A stretch of DNA of 8,919 nt from Deltaproteobacteria bacterium. Its GTDB lineage: Bacteria > Desulfobacterota > GWC2-55-46. Positions within the stretch are counted from its first letter, which is position 1, and every line of letters starts with the position of its first letter. Location of the stretch: the NCBI GenBank assembly GCA_021825035.1, contig JAKAIQ010000078.1, positions 1 through 8,919 of the forward strand, read 5' to 3'. The notes under the pieces are model-generated. The model was not told the origin of the DNA and ran no database searches. It was given only the letters and a program-made list of their open reading frames with translations. Position numbers and translations under genes: made by a program. Below, in pieces: positions 1-4,904 of this stretch.

Positions 1-135
1 GGCGCAGGCTTCCTTGTACGTGGAACGGCGTCCTTCATCAAATCAGGCCCAACGTTAGATATGATCAAAAAGAAGTTCCCCTGGGCGAGAGCCGCTGTGG
101 AGGTGTCGATTGTCTCAATCACTCAAACGCTATGA
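1..135 (+). CDS. Pyridoxamine 5'-phosphate oxidase-like flavin-binding protein, C-terminal fragment
   Basis: Frame 1 is open from the window edge to a TGA at 133-135, giving 44 residues; the start lies outside the window. The fragment contains G-T-A-S-F, S-G-P and K-K-K-F-P-W-A-R-A-A-V-E-V, which resembles the last strand-helix-strand of small PPOX-fold (split-barrel, FMN-binding) proteins, where a 'kG.a.f...Gp.f......fPwa...v.v.v..iy' ending is common. Members are usually around 130-150 residues, so roughly the last third is present. Function cannot be resolved from the tail: these proteins may bind FMN, F420 or haem and the substrate is often unknown. It converges on the minus-strand gene ending at 219. 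I see no rho-independent terminator for it between 136 and 173. The family call is from memory of the motif pattern. Confidence 0.6.
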   Translation, partial: GAGFLVRGTASFIKSGPTLDMIKKKFPWARAAVEVSIVSITQTL

Positions 136-173
136 TCGGGATACTTTGCGGTTCATGAGTGGAGACTTTTTGC

Positions 174-202
174 AGCAAAAAAGGCTTATACTTGCGAGCC
201 TT
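174..202 (-). terminator. Candidate rho-independent terminator for the minus-strand gene run
   Basis: Read on the minus strand, AAGGCT (202-197) pairs with AGCCTT (186-181) across a 10-nt loop and runs directly into a tract of T residues (six T in all, 182-177). It sits 17-45 nt beyond the stop codon of the gene ending at 219, in the convergent gap, which is the expected place. The stem is only 6 bp and has a moderate GC share, so termination may be inefficient. Confidence 0.45.
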
Positions 203-218
203 GCCATCGCTCTACCCA

Positions 219-833
219 TTACGCCCTTTTTTTAGGAGTTATCACCACCCTCGCCTTTCCGTCTTTTCTGTCGACCCTGATCTCCACATCCTTTGTATTA
301 TACTTGCTTTCGACAAGTCTTTTATTACGCTCAATCGTTCTGGACAGGGCTTCAAACGTAATGCCGTCAACCGGTTCACCGCAATCATTGCGTGCCTCTA
401 TATATTTAAGGTAAACGGCACGCAGTTCATCATCCCCGGCGGCCTTTTCCGGGGGTATTGTCTGCCCGTCAGGAACAGACTGGATTTCCGCGGTTGCCCC
501 TGGTTCCGCGGGCCGGGAAGACTGGCCATATGAGTTCAACTCGCCGGGGTCGGCGCCCTCCGCCCTCCTTTTGTACGTCCCGTCGTCTATCTCCCTCAGC
601 ACCCTCGACCAGTACTGTTTGTAAGCATTGTATCTGGATACAATGCTATTAAGTCTGAACTTGAGGGAAGTATTCGATATGTTTCTATCGCCATACTCGA
701 GGATCATCCTGTCCACGTCGGCTCTCAACTTGGCCGGCTCGCGCTTCGCGGCCTTGATGAAATACTGTTCGTATTCCAACTTTAGCCTCGATATCTTCTG
801 ATCGAGAAGTTCTATAAGGGTACTGTCGTCCAT
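219..833 (-). CDS. Hypothetical two-domain protein resembling the MXAN_5187 C-terminal domain family
   Basis: A 204-residue soluble protein with no signal peptide or membrane segment. Residues 1-90 are predicted helical and highly charged, with L-E-Y-E-Q-Y-F (19-25), R-E-P (31-33), N-T-S-L-K-F-R (54-60) and R-Y-N-A-Y-K-Q-Y-W (67-75). Residues about 91-135 are a Pro/Gly/Glu/Ala-rich linker, likely disordered. Residues 136-204 form a second module beginning Y-L-K-Y-I-E-A-R and ending with a basic beta-like stretch (D-V-E-I-R-V-D ... A-R-V-V-I-T-P-K-K). This layout matches, from memory, a hypothetical family named after a Myxococcus xanthus protein; its biochemical role is unknown to me. It follows the chemoreceptor gene by 48 nt on the same strand, so co-transcription is plausible. 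No strong Shine-Dalgarno precedes the ATG. A start further in would cut the conserved helix, so 833 is preferred. Confidence 0.7.
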   Translation of the reverse strand: MDDSTLIELLDQKISRLKLEYEQYFIKAAKREPAKLRADVDRMILEYGDRNISNTSLKFRLNSIVSRYNAYKQYWSRVLREIDDGTYKRRAEGADPGELNSYGQSSRPAEPGATAEIQSVPDGQTIPPEKAAGDDELRAVYLKYIEARNDCGEPVDGITFEALSRTIERNKRLVESKYNTKDVEIRVDRKDGKARVVITPKKRA

Positions 834-881
834 AACCGGAATTTTATCCCAAAAATAGCTTTTTTATAGTGTTCCGGCGCA

Positions 882-3074
882 TCAGGTTTTGAAATTGCCG
901 ACGGTATTCCTGAGGACATCAGCCTGCTTATTCATCTCCTTTACAGTGCGCTCCAGCCTCGCCGCGAGGGCGGCATTTTCCTCGGCAGCTGCCGTAACCG
1001 TCTCTATGGACGAGATAATCCTCCTGGAGAAGACCATCTGTTCGGATGTCGCACCGGCGACGGTCTTTATCTTTTCGGCCACTTTGAATATGGCCTCCGA
1101 GACCCGCTTGGTCTCGCGCGCCTGCTCGATGGTGGAGAGCTTTGCCTTTTCCATAAACTCCTTCATCTGAGAGGTGTCCTTCATTATCTCCCTGGCCGCC
1201 AGAGACTGCTCGCTGGCCGCATTATTTATATTCCCGACCATGTTGCTGATAGTCTGAATAATGTTGGCCACCTGTCCCGTGCCCCTGGTCTGCTCGATAG
1301 CCGTTTTTTCGATCATCTTCGACATCTCGAAGGATCTTTTGGCGGCGTGCAGTATCTTTATAAGCGCCCCCTGGGCGTCCCTTGACAGCTTTACGCCGTC
1401 TTCAACCCTGTCGGAACTTCTCTTCATGGATTCTATGGCGGTCGAGGCCTCAAGCTGGACCTGGCTTATAAGCCCGGCTATCTCGCCGGTAGATGAGGTC
1501 GTCTTCGCGGCGAGGTCCTTCACTTGCCTGGCCACCACGGCAAAACCTTTTCCATGCTCGCCGGCCTGAGTGGCGAGTATGGTGGCATTAAGGGCGAGAA
1601 GGTGCGTCGTGTCGGCGATGTCGTTTATAACGGTAAGGATATTTCCTATCTCCTTCGATCTTTCTCCGAGTCTGTCTATGACGAGTGCCGTGGAGGCGAC
1701 TTCGGCGCTTATTTTCTCGATACCCTCCTTTGTCTTGAGGACGGATGTCATGCCGAGGTCCTCGGCGTCTTCCCTCACCTTTTCAGCCAGCTCGGCCTGA
1801 TACCTCGAATAAGTCTCAACCTCTTTTACCCCGGCGCCTATTTCATTAACAGACGCCACCACCTCCTCCATCTTCTCAAATAACTCATCGACATTGGATG
1901 CGACCTGGTTTATAGAGAACGCCATTTCGTTCATTGAAGAGGTCGTGGCTGAAGCGGAAAAGAATAATTTTTCGAGGTTGGCTCTAACCTCATCAACGGA
2001 AGCGGCAACTGCGTTAGCGGCGCCGGAGACCTCCTTTGAGGAAGCGTTAAGCGCTTCGGCCTCCTCGGCCACGGTCTTTATCGAGGCATCCATCTCTTTT
2101 ATCGAATTAGAAGTATCGTCAACGGCCTTCAGCTGCTTTCCGACAACTCCGATTATGAACCTGGAAGACGCCTCTATCTCTACGGACGTAGCCGAGATGC
2201 CCCTTGATATTCCGAATATCTCCGTGACCATGTGCTGCATACCCTCTACGAACTTATTGAACCATTTGCCGAGCATCCCTATCTCGTCGTCGGAGGCTAT
2301 GTCAAGCCTCTTCGTAAGGTCGCCCCTGCCCTCGGCTATAGACTTAAGCATCACAACCGCCCTGTTGATGGGCCTGGTCACCACTCCGCTTACAAGGAGT
2401 CCCAGGAGTGCGGTCATCGCGCCAACGATGCCGACACCGTAAAGTATCCACGTATTCCTGCTGGCGGCGATAATGCCGTACATTTCGTCGAGGGACGTTG
2501 AAATCATGAGGACGCCTCTGGCTGTCTCTTCTCTTGCATGGCAGCCACGGCACTTCGGCATGGATACTATCGGCACAAGATAAGTGAAAAAGTTCTTAGT
2601 CCCTTCCTTTTCAATATAAGAGACGGCCTTGATACTGCCGGCATTGAAGCCGGCAAGGGCTTCTTTGAATTCCCGGTTCTGCGTGCCACGCGCTACGTTA
2701 TTGAGCCTGTTCGGGTGCTCCACGAGCCACTCCGACTTTATCTTGCCATACTTCTTTTTGACCTCGTCGAGGGTTTTGTGGTCCTGAAAGGCCTCCTCAA
2801 CCCCGTTGGCGCGTATTATCTGCACACGCTCCACCTCTTTAATGGTCTTAAGACCCTCGATAAGAAACCGCGGTATATCGGCTCTTTCATCGAGCATATC
2901 CTTATAAATTGTATGAAGGATCGGGTGCGCCATTAGTGCGCTGGCCCTCAGTCTCTCCCTCAAAAGGCTCTTCTCCTCCTCCTGAACGACAAAAAAAACG
3001 AGCAACGTAAGGCCCACAAGAGTTAGGCCGATATTGAGGTTAAGTATCTTTGATTTTAGGCCGCGATGAAACAT
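882..3074 (-). CDS. Methyl-accepting chemotaxis protein with a periplasmic c-type haem motif
   Basis: A 730-residue chemoreceptor. TM1 is about residues 12-30, the periplasmic sensor about 31-206, TM2 about 207-231 and HAMP about 232-284 (R-P-I-N start, E-G-R-G-D-L-T, D-D-E-I-G). A long cytoplasmic coiled coil with the hairpin tip around 475-530 follows, ending in a V-x-x-F-K tail. The sensor has one CxxCH motif (C175, C178, H179) just before the last strand leading to TM2. This is the signature for covalent c-type haem, and such haem sensors are known in Geobacter chemoreceptors, suggesting redox, NO, CO or O2 sensing. A likely methylation pair is E698/E699 in an A-A-x-E-E-x-x-A context. The tip keeps L-L-A-L-N-A and A-G-E-H-G-K-G-F-A-V-V-A but differs from canonical receptors at several contact positions (see findings). 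A GGAG lies about 11 nt before the ATG. No che genes are in the window, so its CheA/CheW partners are elsewhere. Confidence 0.93.
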   Translation of the reverse strand: MFHRGLKSKILNLNIGLTLVGLTLLVFFVVQEEEKSLLRERLRASALMAHPILHTIYKDMLDERADIPRFLIEGLKTIKEVERVQIIRANGVEEAFQDHKTLDEVKKKYGKIKSEWLVEHPNRLNNVARGTQNREFKEALAGFNAGSIKAVSYIEKEGTKNFFTYLVPIVSMPKCRGCHAREETARGVLMISTSLDEMYGIIAASRNTWILYGVGIVGAMTALLGLLVSGVVTRPINRAVVMLKSIAEGRGDLTKRLDIASDDEIGMLGKWFNKFVEGMQHMVTEIFGISRGISATSVEIEASSRFIIGVVGKQLKAVDDTSNSIKEMDASIKTVAEEAEALNASSKEVSGAANAVAASVDEVRANLEKLFFSASATTSSMNEMAFSINQVASNVDELFEKMEEVVASVNEIGAGVKEVETYSRYQAELAEKVREDAEDLGMTSVLKTKEGIEKISAEVASTALVIDRLGERSKEIGNILTVINDIADTTHLLALNATILATQAGEHGKGFAVVARQVKDLAAKTTSSTGEIAGLISQVQLEASTAIESMKRSSDRVEDGVKLSRDAQGALIKILHAAKRSFEMSKMIEKTAIEQTRGTGQVANIIQTISNMVGNINNAASEQSLAAREIMKDTSQMKEFMEKAKLSTIEQARETKRVSEAIFKVAEKIKTVAGATSEQMVFSRRIISSIETVTAAAEENAALAARLERTVKEMNKQADVLRNTVGNFKT

Positions 3075-3352
3075 CCGTTAAAGCACTCCGAATGAATGAC
3101 AAGGAACACTTTCAAATGAAACTACACGCTCAAGGCCGTGAGAATGGGGTGATGCGTTGGAACTGCTGTCAAGAAAATTGGATTTGGATTGATATGTACT
3201 ACAGCGGACAAAGATCATGCGAGGATTCTGCGATTCATGTCCATTGCCAACTCCAAATCCGGCAGGGCTCGGCTGCATCTAAAGTCATCCACAGAGGTCT
3301 AAAAAATAAGGAGAACAAAGCCGCGCTACGTGTCGATGTTTACTGCATCGGG
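3075..3352 (-). promoter_or_regulatory. Long 5' leader of the chemoreceptor gene with nested inverted repeats
   Basis: If transcription starts near 3353 (see the promoter at 3360-3388), the chemoreceptor mRNA has a leader of about 280 nt with no convincing gene. It holds a terminal hairpin (CGATG 3334-3338 with CATCG 3346-3350, 7-nt loop). It also holds an 8-bp inverted repeat, GGATTTGG (3180-3187) with CCAAATCC (3253-3260), which encloses a second one, GGACA (3206-3210) with TGTCC (3238-3242). The nesting would allow an extended RNA fold. I could not match it to any riboswitch class I know, including the c-di-GMP GEMM type common near cytochromes and chemoreceptors. That an RNA fold forms here is inference. 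Confidence 0.4.
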
Positions 3353-3359
3353 CAACAAA

Positions 3360-3388
3360 ATTTTATTAAAACAAATATTTTGTGTCAA
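3360..3388 (-). promoter_or_regulatory. Sigma-70-type promoter reading toward the chemoreceptor gene
   Basis: On the minus strand there is a perfect -35 TTGACA (3388-3383), a 17-nt spacer, and a -10 TAAAAT (3365-3360, five of six matches to TATAAT), placing the start near 3353. It lies in an AT-rich patch inside the 570-nt gap between the cytochrome and chemoreceptor genes. A 7-bp inverted repeat, ACAAAAT (3355-3361) with ATTTTGT (3377-3383), spans the -10 and spacer and could be an operator, although AT-rich repeats arise easily by chance. Confidence 0.65.
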
Positions 3389-3644
3389 TAAAAAAGTACC
3401 TCTCTTGAAATTACCTTAGAAGTTCCATCTGGAATCGGCGGTTTCTTCCATTACAAGACTTGGGCCCGTGGCCCTGGAAGCCGTTTCGTCACCGGACAGG
3501 AATCGGACATTATCTTATGCGTTATGCGGCGTCGGAAGATCGACAGAGACACGAACACTGGAGGGAATAGACTAACAACTGCCACAGATCTACATGTGAA
3601 CAAGGCCGAGAGGAACAGGACGGGTTTGACATCGGAGTGTACTT
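3389..3644. other. Intergenic region with paired palindromes, no gene seen
   Basis: This stretch separates the cytochrome stop from the chemoreceptor promoter. It holds a short perfect dyad, TTCCA-tc-TGGAA (3423-3434), about 35 bp upstream of the chemoreceptor -35. It also holds a larger structure, CTTCCA (3445-3450) with TGGAAG (3475-3480), enclosing GGGCC (3462-3466) and GGCCC (3470-3474). Further along are CGGACA twice (3493-3498 and 3504-3509, offset 11 bp) and a tandem 7-mer TTATGCG (3515-3528). No rho-independent terminator for the cytochrome gene is evident, and no ORF here has a plausible ribosome binding site. Confidence 0.45.
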
Positions 3645-4118
3645 TTACCGCCGGGGAGAAACCGGCATTCCCGGCATTCCGGGTATCCCGGATATTCCGG
3701 GCATACCGGGCATGCCGGGCATCATTGGCTGCACCGGCATCCCTGGCCGTCCAGGCGCAGACACTCCAAACGGCAGAGGAGCCGGTTGAGCGGCGAGCAT
3801 TTTCAAATAAGCGGTAAGGGCATCCACATCCATGTCCGACATGGTCTTCTGCGCAGGCATTCCCATCGCATACTGGCTGTAGTGCTTAGTATCCCCTTCA
3901 CGGCCATTTTTGATGACCGCAACTATCTGGTCGGATGTGCTGTTCATGTCGAATTTGTTTGCGACAAGGGCGGGCGCCATTGCGGTGCCTATTCCTGCCG
4001 AACCATGGCATGACGCGCATTTAGCCTGATACAAAGCTGCCGCATCAGTGGCCAGGGCCTGTCCTGAGAGAAATGCCAGGATCAAAGCCACACCCCCTGT
4101 ATAAACTATCCTTTTCAT
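3645..4118 (-). CDS. Periplasmic monohaem cytochrome c with a collagen-like Met/Pro/Gly tail
   Basis: A 157-residue class I cytochrome c. Residues 1-23 are a Sec signal peptide (K-R, hydrophobic core, A-L-A cleavage). C34-A-S-C37-H38 binds haem c, and G-M-P (86-88) supplies the likely axial Met (M87), in the usual Y-x-x-x-x-M-G-M-P setting. The C-terminal helix D-V-D-A-L-T-A-Y-L-K closes the fold near 97-107, so the electron-transfer domain is complete at about 85 residues. After it comes a Pro-rich linker and then six successive G-X-Y triplets (135-152), mostly Gly-Met-Pro, with four Met in nearby preceding sequence. The domain should shuttle electrons in the periplasm; the partner is not evident. 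The start is supported by AAGGAGG (4130-4124) five nt before the ATG. It stands alone, 310 nt after the lipoprotein gene and 570 nt before the chemoreceptor gene. Confidence 0.92.
   Translation of the reverse strand: MKRIVYTGGVALILAFLSGQALATDAAALYQAKCASCHGSAGIGTAMAPALVANKFDMNSTSDQIVAVIKNGREGDTKHYSQYAMGMPAQKTMSDMDVDALTAYLKMLAAQPAPLPFGVSAPGRPGMPVQPMMPGMPGMPGISGIPGMPGMPVSPRR
3663..3719 (-). repeat. Nine-base imperfect tandem repeat encoding Gly-Met-Pro triplets
   Basis: Within the cytochrome reading frame the + strand shows repeated GGCAT(T/A/G)CCG-like units at 9-nt or 3-codon spacing, coding P-G-M or P-G-I (residues 134-152). One unit carries Ser in place of Pro (I142-S143). Codons vary at the third base (ATG/ATA/ATC-type changes give Met or Ile), so the array is diverged rather than a fresh slippage product, yet it could still vary in copy number between strains. 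Confidence 0.7.
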
Positions 4119-4428
4119 TAAATCCTCCTTCTTGCCGAAAACGCCTTATTACACCGACAGATACAAAACACGTTCTACACAAACTGCCGGAACTGTTGCC
4201 CTTTCCGCATTATGGCTCTGACGATCAGGCGCATGACTGCCATGCAAGGCGCATAGCCGACGACAAGAAAATATCGACCGAATTTATTGCGTGGCGCAAT
4301 TCAAGTTTATCCGGAACAAACCACTTGGCTAAGCCCTAACCACTTTCGGACAGAAAAACAGGTCAGGGCGCAACTTGATGACCATTCAGTTCTATTGTGC
4401 AAGAAGATCGACCCAAGCTCGGGAGAAA
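4119..4428. other. Intergenic leader of the cytochrome gene with a strong short palindrome
   Basis: About 310 nt between the lipoprotein stop and the cytochrome start. It holds a candidate terminator at its upstream end (4354-4383), a perfect 6-bp inverted repeat ATTGCG-tgg-CGCAAT (4286-4300), and a pair of GGCGCAT words flanking GCATG-actgc-CATGC (around 4228-4256). I could not place a convincing sigma-70 or sigma-54 promoter for the cytochrome gene, though the distance and the terminator imply that one exists. No ORF here looks real on either strand. Confidence 0.4.
4354..4383 (-). terminator. Weak candidate rho-independent terminator after the lipoprotein gene
   Basis: On the minus strand GGTCA (4383-4379) pairs with TGACC (4365-4361) across a 13-nt loop, followed by TG and five T residues (4358-4354). 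It lies 46-75 nt past the lipoprotein stop. The stem is short and the loop long, so this is tentative. Confidence 0.35.
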
Positions 4429-4749
4429 TCATCTTTTGCTTTTCTTCTTCTTGCTCTTCTTCTTTGCGGCCTTCGTGGCCTTTTTAGCTTTTTTTGCGGA
4501 CTTTTTACAGGCTTCGATTTCTTTCTTTGTCGCGTCTCTTTCAGCGGTCAGACTGGCCACCTGAGCTTTAAGATCGTCATTGTCCTTCTGAAGGCCGGCT
4601 ATCTGATTCTTGAGATTATTATTCTCCCCGCTCAAACTGGACACCTGACCCTTAAGCTGCTCGTTCTCCTTCTTAAGCTGCTGACCGCACCCCGACACTA
4701 ACAACAGGGCAGCGAAAATCATGCCAAGCAGTCCAAACTTCTTAACCAT
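4429..4749 (-). CDS. Small Lpp-like coiled-coil lipoprotein with a lysine-rich tail
   Basis: A 106-residue secreted lipoprotein. The signal peptide is K-K, a hydrophobic core and the lipobox L-V-S-G-C21, so the mature protein starts with a lipidated Cys followed by Gly-Gln (no Asp at +2), compatible with outer-membrane sorting. Residues 25-67 form a perfect Leu heptad series (L25, 32, 39, 46, 53, 60, 67) with V36, I50 and V64 in between, predicting a parallel coiled coil. Residues 82-106 are mostly Lys/Ala/Ser, ending K-S-K-R. This architecture recalls Braun-type murein lipoproteins, which are trimeric coiled coils with a C-terminal Lys linked to peptidoglycan, but there is no clear sequence homology and the last residue is Arg. 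A structural envelope or peptidoglycan-tethering role is inference. AGGAG (4761-4757) sits 7 nt before the ATG. A sigma-54-like promoter lies about 60 nt upstream. Confidence 0.85.
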   Translation of the reverse strand: MVKKFGLLGMIFAALLLVSGCGQQLKKENEQLKGQVSSLSGENNNLKNQIAGLQKDNDDLKAQVASLTAERDATKKEIEACKKSAKKAKKATKAAKKKSKKKKSKR

Positions 4750-4809
4750 TCTCCATCTCCTTTTGTTTATTTTTCTATATAATCTGCAGGCAAATTATTA
4801 AAGAAAAAA

Positions 4810-4825
4810 TGCATTAAACATGCCA
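4810..4825 (-). promoter_or_regulatory. Sigma-54 (-24/-12) promoter for the lipoprotein gene
   Basis: Minus strand reads TGGCATG-TTTA-ATGCA, against the consensus TGGCACG-N4-TTGCA. The invariant GG (4824-4823) and GC (4812-4811) have exact 10-nt spacing and ten of twelve consensus bases match. Transcription would begin near 4799, giving a 50-nt leader that carries the lipoprotein ribosome binding site. It lies directly after the gene for an NtrC-family activator that has an intact sigma-54-contact loop, which makes autonomous control of the lipoprotein by that activator plausible. Confidence 0.65.
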
Positions 4826-4860
4826 TAAAAAAGAATGAGTATTTTTCAATCAAAACAAAT

Positions 4861-4904
4861 GGTTACCAACGCTCTACCCTTGCTTTTATGCGTTAGAGTT
4901 AACC
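4861..4904. promoter_or_regulatory. Imperfect dyad between the activator gene and the sigma-54 promoter
   Basis: GGTTA (4861-4865) pairs with TAACC (4900-4904) and, inside it, AACGC (4868-4872) pairs with GCGTT (4890-4894). It overlaps the activator stop codon and lies about 35-80 bp upstream of the -24 element. It could be an activator binding site (upstream activating sequence) or a poor terminator hairpin for the activator gene. The run after it on the minus strand (ATTTGTTTTG) is only partly T-rich. Either reading is tentative. Confidence 0.35.

Noticed and set aside
836..877. CCGGAA (836-841) and TTCCGG (872-877) inverted repeat between the chemoreceptor and downstream gene, as a terminator
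   Set aside because: The 30-nt loop is too long, and on the minus strand no T-run follows the second arm; it may be a weak structure but not a terminator I can support.
3078..3278. 66-residue minus-strand ORF ending 3 nt before the chemoreceptor start, as a possible leader peptide
   Set aside because: No convincing ribosome binding site, odd composition and no recognisable motif; the overlap with inverted repeats fits a non-coding leader better. Coupled translation cannot be excluded.
3336..3419. 27-codon + strand ORF beginning near 3336 after an AAGGAG-like word
   Set aside because: The Shine-Dalgarno-like word is more than 20 nt from the ATG and the ORF crosses the minus-strand promoter; nothing supports translation.
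4119..4330. c-di-GMP (GEMM) riboswitch upstream of the cytochrome gene
   Set aside because: Looked for the conserved GEMM core segments in order on the minus strand; scattered short matches such as GGGCAA occur but not the required arrangement.
3515..4895. Ten-base word TTATGCGTTA shared by two intergenic regions (3515-3524 and 4886-4895)
   Set aside because: A 10-mer match within about 9 kb is expected by chance many times; without a third copy or symmetry it is not evidence of a shared site.
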